A DNA stretch of 64,000 bases, from the NCBI GenBank assembly GCA_023399295.1, contig JAEWQF010000037.1, positions 17,691 through 81,690 of the forward strand, in the 5' to 3' direction. Shown here one piece after another: positions 50,417 to 59,714 of the stretch (its first letter is position 1; the number at the start of each line of letters is the position of its first letter). A model generated the notes under the pieces. It made no database searches. It was given only the letters and a program-made list of their open reading frames with translations, and was not told where the DNA came from. A program made the translations under genes and the position numbers. Origin of the DNA: Bacteroidota bacterium (lineage in GTDB: Bacteria > Bacteroidota > Bacteroidia > Bacteroidales > Dysgonomonadaceae).

Positions 50417-52354
50417 TCATTGAGAGAGATCCCATTGGAAAGTGGGAAGAGGCAAACCGGTTCTGCCTTTTAAATTGGCCCTGGGAGGTGTGTTGCGCCA
50501 TGCATAACGCACACTCACAGGGTTCTCCATACCCGGGCAGTGGATGATTAGTTTGTTCTCTTTTGCGACAGCTTCTGCATTCCGATAAAACTTTCCGTCG
50601 GCAGATAGTTCCACGTCATACACTTTGCCATCGGCATCGCCCCTCACGGTATCGGTAAAGGAAAGAATCACACTGTCACCTGAAACAGCACCACTTACAA
50701 GGCGTGGTGTCACAATCACCGGTTGTCCGTATATTTTCTTCCGGATCTCGAGTGATACGCGTTCAGCCATCTCTTTTTTGCGCAGGGGATGAATGTCGTT
50801 CCATTCACCCAGACCCAATCCTACAACCAGTTCGGCATGATCGTCGTTTGATATGGCCCTGCGTTGTGATTCGCGCAGTGTGACCCATCCACTCTCTGTG
50901 GGCATGTCACGGGGTTCCATGAAATCGGGTAGCTGCACAATGAAAAAGGGGAGTGTGGGATTGTTCCAACTCTCCCGCCAATTTGCCATCAGGTCACCTA
51001 GCAATGCTTCATACTCCTCGGCTCGACCGGTGTTCGATTCACCCTGATACCATACGACTCCTGCCACCGGGTAATGGCGTAGGGGCCAGATCATGCTGTT
51101 GTAGCATGCGGTGGCAATGTTCTGCATGCTGATAGCCTGTATCCTTTGCTGCGGCATGAAAGCGCCATGACTGAATTGCCAGTGAGTTGACAAGGGCTGT
51201 TCGTCGCCATTGCCGTACACAATCTTGTAGGGTTTATCCTTTACAAAGGAGGCATTGCTGCCTCCAATCAGCCGGATGGTGATCTGATTCTTACCCGCTT
51301 TGAGGAGTCCGGCAGGTATGGTGTATTTTCGGGGAGGATACTGGTAGCCGGTGGTGCCGACCAACACGCCGTTCAGGAAGGTGGAGTCGGCATCAACAAG
51401 ACATCCCACCCGCAGCAATGCCGCTTCACCTGCATGCTTCGCATCCACTTCAATTTCTTGTCTGAACCAGTAGGAGCCGTTGAAGGGACCCTGTTCGTTG
51501 CGCGTCCACACCCTGTTGTCATACTGGTCTACCGTTTGCCAATGCCTGTCATCATACTCAGGGTCATACCACTTCTCATCTATCCCCGGGTCGAGTCTGT
51601 ACAACAGGTTATTCCATGCACGCCCGGCATGCTGAGCCGCCCTGTTTACCTGCGACACAAACGCATCGTCGCGCATCAGCAGCATTTCGTTGTAATAGTG
51701 GGGATATTTTTCCACAACCCCTTCAGCAATCCAGGCCTGAATGGGTGTGCCACCCCAGCTGGTGGCGATCACCCCTTGCGGGACGCCTGTCTGTTCAAAC
51801 AGGTCGTTGGCCAGGAAATAGGAGATTGACGAGAAATCGGAGACATTCTCAGGTGCCAGTACCCGCCACCGGGTATCCGACAGCTCCTCCTCAGTCCCGT
51901 CGATACGGGTCTTGTTCGCTACCTTCAGCAACCGCACATTCTCTCTTTTGAGTGTATCGGTCAGCTCTTTGTAAAGATCCTCCACCCGGTAGATGGGGAG
52001 GTCCACATTCGATTGCCCCGAGATGATCCAGACGTCACCCACCATGATGTTGTGCAGTGTGATCTCATTGATATCCATTGTATAGGGGCCACCAGCAGCG
52101 GAAGGTGGCAACAGCAGTGACCATCTGCCATAATTGTCGGCAACTGTCTCGTGTTTTTTTTGCTGAAACAGCACAACCACTTTTTCTCCTGCATCGGCAC
52201 TGCCCCACAGGTGAATCTCTTTCTCCCTTTGCAGCACCATGTTGTCGGATATCAGCGGCGGCAGCTTTACTGCGCCGTATGCGGTTGAGCACAGCAACGA
52301 AAGAATGAATGACAGGATGATTCTGATACGGAATGTGTGTATTAACCGGTTCAT
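50417..52354 (-). CDS. Sialate O-acetylesterase-like SGNH carbohydrate esterase
   Basis: 645 residues from MNRLIHTFRIRIILSF; 14 further upstream codons are discarded because the signal peptide starts here (cleavage near AYGA). Catalytic motif VISGQSNVDLPIY (Ser of GQSN) and VVWYQGESN are typical of the 9-O-acetylesterase (SASA) family, and a jelly-roll insert (about residues 250-400) carries GSYWFRQEIEVD. A late DIHPLRKKEMAERV supplies the Asp-His. Lying beside a xylan locus, it could remove acetyl groups from xylan. It lies beyond the xylA terminator, so it is probably transcribed separately; no promoter is evident. Confidence 0.88.
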   Translation of the reverse strand: MNRLIHTFRIRIILSFILSLLCSTAYGAVKLPPLISDNMVLQREKEIHLWGSADAGEKVVVLFQQKKHETVADNYGRWSLLLPPSAAGGPYTMDINEITLHNIMVGDVWIISGQSNVDLPIYRVEDLYKELTDTLKRENVRLLKVANKTRIDGTEEELSDTRWRVLAPENVSDFSSISYFLANDLFEQTGVPQGVIATSWGGTPIQAWIAEGVVEKYPHYYNEMLLMRDDAFVSQVNRAAQHAGRAWNNLLYRLDPGIDEKWYDPEYDDRHWQTVDQYDNRVWTRNEQGPFNGSYWFRQEIEVDAKHAGEAALLRVGCLVDADSTFLNGVLVGTTGYQYPPRKYTIPAGLLKAGKNQITIRLIGGSNASFVKDKPYKIVYGNGDEQPLSTHWQFSHGAFMPQQRIQAISMQNIATACYNSMIWPLRHYPVAGVVWYQGESNTGRAEEYEALLGDLMANWRESWNNPTLPFFIVQLPDFMEPRDMPTESGWVTLRESQRRAISNDDHAELVVGLGLGEWNDIHPLRKKEMAERVSLEIRKKIYGQPVIVTPRLVSGAVSGDSVILSFTDTVRGDADGKVYDVELSADGKFYRNAEAVAKENKLIIHCPGMENPVSVRYAWRNTPPRANLKGRTGLPLPTFQWDLSQ

Positions 52355-52424
52355 GGGTGAAAAATAGATATGTTGAAGACTGGCTGGAGACAGCATGCAG
52401 ATTCAAACAGGGTTAGAATATGCG

Positions 52425-52470
52425 AAAAAAAAGAAAGATCAAGCGGCCCAGGGTGGGCCGTTGATCTTTC
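52425..52470 (-). terminator. Strong intrinsic terminator after xylA
   Basis: On the minus strand AAAGATCAA + CGGCCCA pairs with TGGGCCG + (bulged C) + TTGATCTTT around a short loop (16 bp total), followed by a run of T (52425-52432). It starts 15 bp after the xylA stop. Confidence 0.9.
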
Positions 52471-52484
52471 TACCTGTAGTCAGG

Positions 52485-53816
52485 TTAAATGTACATGTTC
52501 ACGATCGCTTCATAGAGCTCCTGCTTGCCACTGATCTGTGCAGGTTCCTTCCCGAGTGAGAGCGCATATTGGCGGAGATCCTCCAGTGAGAGTCTGCCCT
52601 CTTCGAAAGCTTTTCCATTCCCTGCATCGAATGAGGCATAACGTGCCTTGAGCATCGAGAGATAGGGTGACTCTTCCAGAATGGCTGCAGCCGACTCAAG
52701 CGCACGTGCGAAGGCATCCATGCCTGCAATGTGTGCGATGAAGATATCTTCCAGGTCGGTGGAGTTGCGGCGTGTTTTGGCGTCGAAGTTGGTGCCACCG
52801 CCCTGCAAACCGCCACCTTTGAGAATGACCAGCATGGCTTGTGTCAGTTCGTTCAGGTCGATGGGGAACTGGTCGGTATCCCATCCGTTCTGGTAGTCAC
52901 CCCTGTTGGCGTCGATGGATCCCAGCATTCCGGCATCCACGGCGCACTGCAGCTCATGTTCAAAAGTGTGGCCAGCCAACGTGGCGTGGTTCACCTCGAC
53001 ATTCAACTTGAAATCCTTATCCAGGCCATGTGCGCGCAGGAAGCCGATCACAGTCTCCGCATCCACATCATACTGGTGCTTGGTGGGCTCCATCGGCTTG
53101 GGTTCGATGAAGAAGGTACCCTTGAAACCCTTTGCGCGGGCATAATCGCGTGCCATCTTCAGCATGGTGGCCAGGTGTTCCTTCTCCCGTTTCATGTCGG
53201 TGTTGAGCAGTGACATGTATCCTTCGCGTCCACCCCAGAACACATAGTTCTCTCCTCCCAGTTCGATGGTGGCATCGAGTGCATTCTTGATCTGTGTTGC
53301 TGCATAGGCCACACTGTCGAAGTTGGGGTTGGTAGCAGCGCCGTTCATGTAGCGCTTGTTGCCGAAGACATTGGCGGTACCCCACAGCAGTTTGATTCCG
53401 GTGGCATTCATCTTCTCTTTTACGTAGGCCACGATGCTTTTCAGGTTGGCTTCATACTCCTCCAGTGAGTTGCCCTCTTCCACCAGGTCCACATCATGGA
53501 AACAGAAATAGTTGAGACCAACCTTCTGCATGAACTCGAATCCGGCATCCACCTTCTTCCTGGCTCTCTCCAGGATGGCGTCGCCGTTGTTCCACTCAAA
53601 ATCTTTTGTCTCTTCCCCAAACGGATCATTCGACTCGGCGCAGAGTGTGTGCCAGTACGCCATTGAGAATTTGAACCAATCTTTCATCTTGCGGCCATAC
53701 ACCACTTTTTCCGGGTCATAATAACGGAATGCCAGCGGGTTGCGGCTCTCTTTTCCTTCAAACTTGATTTTCCCGATTCCGGGGAAATACTCATTGCCTT
53801 TTTTTTCTGTTTCCAT
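52485..53816 (-). CDS. xylA: Xylose isomerase
   Basis: Converts D-xylose to D-xylulose; metal-dependent TIM barrel, class II form, 443 residues. FCFHDVDLVEEG (catalytic His), VFWGGREGYMSLLNTD, FIEPKPMEPTKHQYD, VEVNHATLAGHTFEHEL, GSIDANRGDYQNGWDTDQFP and GGTNFDAKTRRNS carry the metal and base residues. Last gene of the xylan operon, 38 bp after xylB and followed by a terminator. Confidence 0.98.
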   Translation of the reverse strand: METEKKGNEYFPGIGKIKFEGKESRNPLAFRYYDPEKVVYGRKMKDWFKFSMAYWHTLCAESNDPFGEETKDFEWNNGDAILERARKKVDAGFEFMQKVGLNYFCFHDVDLVEEGNSLEEYEANLKSIVAYVKEKMNATGIKLLWGTANVFGNKRYMNGAATNPNFDSVAYAATQIKNALDATIELGGENYVFWGGREGYMSLLNTDMKREKEHLATMLKMARDYARAKGFKGTFFIEPKPMEPTKHQYDVDAETVIGFLRAHGLDKDFKLNVEVNHATLAGHTFEHELQCAVDAGMLGSIDANRGDYQNGWDTDQFPIDLNELTQAMLVILKGGGLQGGGTNFDAKTRRNSTDLEDIFIAHIAGMDAFARALESAAAILEESPYLSMLKARYASFDAGNGKAFEEGRLSLEDLRQYALSLGKEPAQISGKQELYEAIVNMYI

Positions 53817-53854
53817 AGAGCATTTTAAATTAAATAGTTGTTATTGTATTGCGT

Positions 53855-55327
53855 TCAGATATGTTTTTTCCATCTTGTGTAGGCATCCTGGTATCTTTCG
53901 GCCTGGAGCCTGTCGGGCTCTACCGTCCTGATTTTCTGCAAAGAGGCAAATGCTTCCTGCGACGTGGCATAGATGCCGGCACCGATACCTGCTGCCTTGG
54001 CAGCCCCGGCGGCCCCGTCGGTGTCATAGAGTTCAATCACCGCACCGCTGAGCGAGGCGAGTGTCTCCCGGAAGAGGGGACTAAGGAACATGTTGGCATT
54101 GCCAGCCCGGATCACCTTGATGTCCATTCCGATCGTTTGCATCACCTCCATCCCATACTGGAAGGAGAAAACAATTCCCTCCTGTGCCGCACGCAGCAGG
54201 TCGGAGAGGGAGTGGATGTTGAAGTTGATGCCATGGAAGGAACAGCCGGGATCCCTGTTCTCCAACACCCGTTCGGCACCGTTTCCAAAGGGAACCACCG
54301 AGATACCCTTTGCGCCGATGGGTGATTGTGCGGCCAGCTGATTCATTTCGTTGTATCCCAGGTTTGCGGGCACCATGTTCTTCTTGATCCATGAGTTGAG
54401 GATCCCAGTGCCATTGATGCAGAGCAACACCCCCAGGCGTGTCTGTTCCGGCAAGTGATTCACATGCGCGAAGATGTTCACTCTCGAGAGAGGATCATAC
54501 TTCACTTGGTCCAGTACCCCGTAGACCACCCCAGAGGTGCCGGCGGTGGAAGCAATCTCGCCCGGGTTGAAGACGTTGAGTGAGACGGCATTGTTGGGCT
54601 GGTCGCCTGCCCGATAGCTCACCGGTGTGCCGGGATGCAATCCCAGTTCCTTTGCCACGACCTCGGTCACATTCCCCTGGATGCCAAAGATGGGGGTGAG
54701 TGCTGGTATCATCTCCCGTTCGAAGCCGAAGTAATCCAGCAGATCCTGCGAGAGACTGTTGTTTTTGAAATCCCAGAAGATACCTTCCGACAACCCCTCA
54801 ACGGTGATTCCAATCTCGTCGGTCAGCTTCATGGCGATGTAATCGCCCGGCAGCATGATCCTGTATATCCGTTCATAGAGCTCCGGCTCATTCTCCTTGA
54901 CCCATGCCAGCTTGGCTGCGGTGAAATTGCCAGGCGAATTGAGCAGGTGGGAAAGCGCCTTCTCTTCACCAATTGCTTTGAAAGCCTTGTCACCATAAGG
55001 TACCGCACGGCTGTCGCACCAGATGATGGATGGCCGAAGCAGCTGACGCTCCCTGTCGATCATCACCAGCCCATGCATCTGCCAGGAGATGCCGATCGCC
55101 TTGATGTCTGACGGGTCTACACCCGATTGTTGCAATACCGAAGCATTGGCCAGCTTCAGGTTGCTCCACCACATCTCCGGATCCTGTTCCGCCCAGCCGG
55201 CCTGAAGGGCCTGCATGCTCATCTCCGTTTTCGGGAAAAAATCAGAAGCCACTGTTTTTCCGCTCTCAGCATCCACCAGTGCAGCTTTCACTGATGAGCT
55301 TCCAATGTCATATCCAAGTAGGTACAT
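53855..55327 (-). CDS. xylB: Xylulokinase
   Basis: FGGY kinase forming D-xylulose 5-phosphate, 490 residues. GYDIGSSSVKAAL is the first phosphate loop; AGWAEQDPEMWWSN, GISWQMHGLVMID, IIWCDSRA, SYRAGDQPNNAVSLNVFNPG, TAGTSGVVYG and a C-terminal VIRAGNANMFLSPLFRETLA (adenosine motif) follow. The catalytic Asp lies in AGDQPNN. It lies between the SDR and xylA on the same strand. Confidence 0.94.
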   Translation of the reverse strand: MYLLGYDIGSSSVKAALVDAESGKTVASDFFPKTEMSMQALQAGWAEQDPEMWWSNLKLANASVLQQSGVDPSDIKAIGISWQMHGLVMIDRERQLLRPSIIWCDSRAVPYGDKAFKAIGEEKALSHLLNSPGNFTAAKLAWVKENEPELYERIYRIMLPGDYIAMKLTDEIGITVEGLSEGIFWDFKNNSLSQDLLDYFGFEREMIPALTPIFGIQGNVTEVVAKELGLHPGTPVSYRAGDQPNNAVSLNVFNPGEIASTAGTSGVVYGVLDQVKYDPLSRVNIFAHVNHLPEQTRLGVLLCINGTGILNSWIKKNMVPANLGYNEMNQLAAQSPIGAKGISVVPFGNGAERVLENRDPGCSFHGINFNIHSLSDLLRAAQEGIVFSFQYGMEVMQTIGMDIKVIRAGNANMFLSPLFRETLASLSGAVIELYDTDGAAGAAKAAGIGAGIYATSQEAFASLQKIRTVEPDRLQAERYQDAYTRWKKHI

Positions 55328-55412
55328 TCTTTATTTTTTTATCGGTTGTTCTCTTTTTTGTTGTCGTATTGGCTGGTGTCGGTGCGCTGTTCATTCGGAA
55401 CAACATGTCCGG

Positions 55413-56225
55413 TCACATGGCAAAAGCGTTGAACCCTCCGTCTACCGTGATGGTGGTGCCGGTCACAAAGGTGGAGGCGTCACTCACCAGATAATGGATG
55501 GTGCCGCACAGCTCTTCCGGTTGTCCCAAACGCCTGAAGGGTGTTTGCCGGATCACATCCTGGCCCCGTTGCGTATAGGATCCGTCGCTGTTTGTAAGCA
55601 ACGCCCTGTTCTGCTCGGTGAGGAAGAACCCGGGGGCGATGGCATTGACCCGTATTCCCTCGCCAAACTTTGTAGCCACCTCGGTGGCCAGATACTGGGT
55701 GAAGTTGGTTACACCGGCCTTAGCCGCTGCATACCCCACCACCCGTGTCATGGGACGGAATGCCGCCATGGAGGAGAAGTTGAGGATCACCCCTTTTTTT
55801 TGTGCTACCATCGGCTGCAGGAATATCTGTGTAGGCAAGACGCTTCCAGTGAGGTTGAGTCGTACCACCTGGTCGAATTGCGCCATGTCCAGGTCGAAGA
55901 ATGTCTTGTCGGGGGGGATGTTGGCACCAGCCATGTTGCCACCGGCAGCATTCAAGAGTACGTCGATCTTGCCATACCTGCTCAGTATCTCATCCCTGTT
56001 ACGGGTCAGCCGGGTTGCATCCATCACATCGGTCTCCAGGAACAGCGCTTCACCTCCCTGGATGCTGATTTCATGCGCCAATGCTTCTCCCGTTTCCCGG
56101 CGGCGCCCCAGGATCACAACCTTGGCTCCTTCACCTGCCAGATAGGTGGCGATCACGCTGCCCAGTATGCCTGTGCCTCCTGTAACCACGATAATTTTCC
56201 CTCTTATATTGAACAAATCTCCCAT
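55413..56225 (-). CDS. SDR family oxidoreductase, probable D-mannonate oxidoreductase
   Basis: Classical SDR, 270 residues: TGGTGILGSVIA (nucleotide motif, TGxxxGxG form), NAAGGN, Ser in LNFSSMAAF, YAAAKAG (YxxxK) and a closing TGTTITVDGGFNAF. It follows uxuA by 11 bp, the same pairing as B. subtilis UxuB (YjmF), an SDR that reduces fructuronate to mannonate. Reduction of D-fructuronate is therefore the best guess. The E. coli-type UxuB fold is not used here. Confidence 0.85.
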   Translation of the reverse strand: MGDLFNIRGKIIVVTGGTGILGSVIATYLAGEGAKVVILGRRRETGEALAHEISIQGGEALFLETDVMDATRLTRNRDEILSRYGKIDVLLNAAGGNMAGANIPPDKTFFDLDMAQFDQVVRLNLTGSVLPTQIFLQPMVAQKKGVILNFSSMAAFRPMTRVVGYAAAKAGVTNFTQYLATEVATKFGEGIRVNAIAPGFFLTEQNRALLTNSDGSYTQRGQDVIRQTPFRRLGQPEELCGTIHYLVSDASTFVTGTTITVDGGFNAFAM

Positions 56226-56236
56226 TGCTTGTGGAT

Positions 56237-57418
56237 TTATCTTTCTCTTCTTTCTTCAATCTCTCTTCGTACTACTGCCATCATACCCTCCACCTGTGCC
56301 AGTGCAAACATTCTTCCATAGAAGGAGTATCCAGGATTGTGGCCTATCTCCCTGTCACCGGGCAGCACCCTGCCATGGTCTACCCGCATCGGGATGTCAG
56401 GTACTGCTTTCTCCAGCGCACGGATCACCTCGATCAGCCTGCCATTGCCCTCCAGGTGTGATGCCTCCATGAAATCACCACCGGGCAGGAGCTGCGTGCT
56501 GCGCAGATGAGCGAACCCGATTCGTTTCGAAAAACGTTGTGCCAGATGGGGAACATTGTTTTCCGCAATGGCACTGAGCGATCCGGCGCAGAGCGTGATG
56601 CCGTTGCTCGGGTTGTCAACCCTCCGGATAATCCATTCCAGGTCCTCTTCCCGGCTCACAATGCGGGGTAATCCGAATACCGGGAAGGGCGGATCATCGG
56701 GATGGATGGAGAGCACGATGCCATGAGCAGCTGCCACCGGCACAACTCTCTCGAGGAAATAGGCGAGATTTGCCCTCAAAGCATCCCTGTCAATGCCGTC
56801 ATAGTGTTGCAGCAGCTTCTTGAACTCGGTTACCGGATCGGCTCCCTCTTTCATCTTGCGGTGGATGAATCCCTGTGTCTTGACGATGATGGTGTCGATC
56901 AGCGCTGTTTTCTCAGCCTCACTGAGTGTGAGATACAGCTGCTCTATTTTTTTCAACTCCTCCTGGCTGTAATCTGCTTCTGCCCCTGGCCGCTGTAGGA
57001 TCTTGCAATCGAAGCAGGCATATCGCATCCGGTCGAAGTAAAGGGTGGTGGTGCCGTCGGGCAGTTGCCGGTTCAGGTCGGTCCGTACCCAGTCGATGGC
57101 TGGCATGAAGTTGTAACAGATGGTTTTGATCCCTGCTTTGCCCAGATTGACAAGGCTCTCGTTGTAGTTGCTGATCAGCTGGTCACGTGTGGAAGCACCA
57201 TATTTGATCTCCTCGGCCACGGGAAGACTCTCGGCTACTGACCAGACAAGTCCTGCCTCTTCGATGGTGTGCTTGAGCCCGTCGATGGCTTCAGCACGCC
57301 ACACCTCGCCCGGGGGCAGATCATAGAGTGCCGTTACGATTCCCTCCACACCTATCTGCCGCAGCATCTCCAGTGTAATGGGATCCTTCTCACCAAACCA
57401 TCTCCAGGTTTTAATCAT
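56237..57418 (-). CDS. uxuA: Mannonate dehydratase
   Basis: UxuA dehydrates D-mannonate to 2-keto-3-deoxygluconate; a metal-dependent TIM-barrel enzyme. 393 residues, as in the family. MIKTWRWFGEKDPITLEMLRQIGVEGIVTAL is the typical start; NFMPAIDWVRTDL, LSIHPDDPPFPVFGLPRIVS, GITLCAGSLSAI, FAHLRSTQ, HLEGNG and MRVDHGRVLPGD hold metal and catalytic residues. It completes the glucuronate branch downstream of GH67. Confidence 0.97.
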   Translation of the reverse strand: MIKTWRWFGEKDPITLEMLRQIGVEGIVTALYDLPPGEVWRAEAIDGLKHTIEEAGLVWSVAESLPVAEEIKYGASTRDQLISNYNESLVNLGKAGIKTICYNFMPAIDWVRTDLNRQLPDGTTTLYFDRMRYACFDCKILQRPGAEADYSQEELKKIEQLYLTLSEAEKTALIDTIIVKTQGFIHRKMKEGADPVTEFKKLLQHYDGIDRDALRANLAYFLERVVPVAAAHGIVLSIHPDDPPFPVFGLPRIVSREEDLEWIIRRVDNPSNGITLCAGSLSAIAENNVPHLAQRFSKRIGFAHLRSTQLLPGGDFMEASHLEGNGRLIEVIRALEKAVPDIPMRVDHGRVLPGDREIGHNPGYSFYGRMFALAQVEGMMAVVRREIEERRER

Positions 57419-57443
57419 TTTGATTTTCCGATTTTCCCTGTTT

Positions 57444-57471
57444 AATTATCAACTATCAGCAATCAGCTTTT
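57444..57471. repeat. Four-unit heptamer repeat
   Basis: Plus-strand 7-bp units AATTATC, AACTATC, AGCAATC, AGCTTTT, lying 25 bp upstream of the uxuA start in the 169-bp gap to GH67. Same unit family as the repeats before folD and after the MATE gene. Confidence 0.55.
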
Positions 57472-57587
57472 ATTGGGATTATCCCAATTGACCAAAGTAA
57501 TCACTTTTAAGCTACTGAACCGCTGACTTCGAACCATGACCTGATTCACATTCAATTTCAAACCTACTAACCACCAAGCCCTGAACA

Positions 57588-59714
57588 CTAATTGTGGTGT
57601 CTGAGCTCCAGTTTAATCTTTTTCAACTCTTCCAGCTCATGTACCGGTCGCTCAATCTGATAGGGAATGGGCATGCCGGAATAGGTCTGGAAGTAGAGCA
57701 GACAGGCATCCTTCCACCATACGGCATCACGCGACTGTATCCTGAGGCGCGACTGCACGTGACGAAAACGCTCACTGTCCAGGTAGGGCTCCATCCGGTC
57801 CCATACCTTTTGAAACGATCGCACCTGCTGCACCCCTCCATCATACCGGTAGCAGAGTTCATCCCAGAGGGTGCGACCGTTCTTCATTTGATGATTCCAT
57901 GGAACATGGTGAAACCAGAGTAGCAGTTCCTCCGGGCAGGTATCGATCTTGTTGTATTTTTCGCTCAAAGGTGCACCATATTGTGCCACGGCATTGCTGC
58001 CGGTGGTGGAGCGATCGAACCCGATCCCCTCTTCACTGGCGTTGTGGTAGTAGGGTGGCAACCAGTCGCGACGAGCACCGGGGATGTCACACCAGGGCTC
58101 GGGGCCGTAGTGGTGATCCCATGCGAAGATATGGTGCAATCCGAGCGGCATCATGTAGTCGACCGCGGTCTCCCATGAACTGAGCATCATCTCCTGAACT
58201 GGTTCCACGAAGGCCGGATCGTTGCTGAAGGTCATCCTGATCCACTCCTCAGCGATTTCTCCTGCCGTAAGGGTATGATCCCAAGCCAGCCGACCAAAGG
58301 CATACCAGTTGGACTGGGCAAAGTGGTGACCGCTCCAGTTGGCATCCAGACCGATGTTCGCCACACCGGCAATGGCGGTGAGTGGGTGTCTGAACAGCGT
58401 ACCATCGGTGCTCTTCGCCACTGTCGATCCTTCTCCCATGCAATGGGTGTCGCTCTCCAGAAACTCCTTCCACTGTGTGGCCAGGTAGACCAGGTGGTTC
58501 GAGAATCCAAGATATTCCTGTGTGACCTGCAGCTCCGGCATCAGGGCTGTCTGTTGCATCGCGCCAAACAGGGGACTGAAGGGCTCCCGCGGCTGGAAAT
58601 CAACGGGGCCGTTCTTCACCTGGATGATCACATTGTCCCGGAATTGCCCGTCGAGTGGCATGAACTCACTGTAGGCCTGCTTTGCACGATCCTCTTCGGT
58701 AGGGTTGTAGACAAAGGCCCGCCACATCACGATGCCACCATGAGGTTTGAGGGCATCGGCCAGCATGTTGGCCCCCTCAGCATGGGTGCGGCCGTAATCC
58801 TGTGGTCCCGGCAGTCCTTCTGAGTTGGCTTTCACCAGGAATCCCCCGAAGTCGGGAATGATTTGATAGATCTCAGTTGCTTTCTTCTTCCACCACTGCG
58901 CAACCTCCGGGTTGAGCGGGTCGGAGTTTTCAAGACCACCCAGTTCTGCGGGGGAGGAGAAGTTGATGGAGAGATAGACCCTGATGTGGTAGGGCCGCAA
59001 CACATCGGCAATCAGCTTCACCTTCTCAAGATATTCCCTTGTTAGGATATCGGGAGTGGCATTTACGTTATTGAGTACCGTGGCATTGATGCCCAGGGAG
59101 GCATTGGCTCTGGCATATTCCTTGTAAAGCGGTGAGATGTGGTGCGGCAACTGATCCCATTGCCAGATGGAGTAACCCGCATAGCCCCGTTCCACCGTCC
59201 CGTTGAGGTTGTCCCAGTGATTCAGGATGCGGATATCGTAGCGGGGTTGCTCGCTGATGACAAGCGAATCATTGTAGGAGCCGGTTTGGATGAGTCGCAG
59301 CAGGTGGAAGATGCCATACAGGAGCCCGGCATCCTCATCGGAAGCAACCACTGTTGTGCGACTGCTCCCCTGTTTGAATGTGCGGATGAGATACCCTTCA
59401 CTTCCCAATTCCTGCAATTCCTGACCCTTTACAAGCCTCCTAATCTGCCGCTCTTTCAGGGTACCTATCAGCAGGGTGTGCTCATTGTTGGTCCCTCTCT
59501 CCGGGAGGAAGCTGCCGCTCATCTCCTGCCAGGCATGTTGAAACTCGCTGTAGGCAATCGATGAGGCATCTCCCCCAATCCGGGTGAATGAGGGCAACCT
59601 GCCGATCTCTTGTGGCTGAAAGCGCAACCAGAGCCTGCTGCCATCGTCGGCCCTGAGTTGACAGATGGCTGCAAGGCAGAAGCCAATCACCAGAGAGAGT
59701 GTTTTGAATTGCAT
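57588..59714 (-). CDS. Alpha-glucuronidase, GH67
   Basis: Releases (4-O-methyl-)glucuronic acid from the non-reducing end of aldouronic acids made by xylanase. 708 residues with a signal peptide (to about residue 22, QLRAD), so exported, probably periplasmic. GH67 features: HWDNLNGTVERGYAGYSIWQW, NATVLNNVNA, LVKANSEGLPGPQDYGRTHAEGAN, VKNGPVDFQPREPFSPLFG (the Asp/Glu catalytic area) and HHIFAWDHHYGPEPWCDIPGA. Its start codon overlaps the GH43 stop on the minus strand by one base (TAATG read right to left), giving tight coupling. Confidence 0.96.
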   Translation of the reverse strand: MQFKTLSLVIGFCLAAICQLRADDGSRLWLRFQPQEIGRLPSFTRIGGDASSIAYSEFQHAWQEMSGSFLPERGTNNEHTLLIGTLKERQIRRLVKGQELQELGSEGYLIRTFKQGSSRTTVVASDEDAGLLYGIFHLLRLIQTGSYNDSLVISEQPRYDIRILNHWDNLNGTVERGYAGYSIWQWDQLPHHISPLYKEYARANASLGINATVLNNVNATPDILTREYLEKVKLIADVLRPYHIRVYLSINFSSPAELGGLENSDPLNPEVAQWWKKKATEIYQIIPDFGGFLVKANSEGLPGPQDYGRTHAEGANMLADALKPHGGIVMWRAFVYNPTEEDRAKQAYSEFMPLDGQFRDNVIIQVKNGPVDFQPREPFSPLFGAMQQTALMPELQVTQEYLGFSNHLVYLATQWKEFLESDTHCMGEGSTVAKSTDGTLFRHPLTAIAGVANIGLDANWSGHHFAQSNWYAFGRLAWDHTLTAGEIAEEWIRMTFSNDPAFVEPVQEMMLSSWETAVDYMMPLGLHHIFAWDHHYGPEPWCDIPGARRDWLPPYYHNASEEGIGFDRSTTGSNAVAQYGAPLSEKYNKIDTCPEELLLWFHHVPWNHQMKNGRTLWDELCYRYDGGVQQVRSFQKVWDRMEPYLDSERFRHVQSRLRIQSRDAVWWKDACLLYFQTYSGMPIPYQIERPVHELEELKKIKLELRHHN

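Noticed and set aside
50417..52354. Acetylesterase as part of the xylan operon transcript
   Set aside because: A strong intrinsic terminator lies between xylA and this gene, so cotranscription is unlikely even if function is related.
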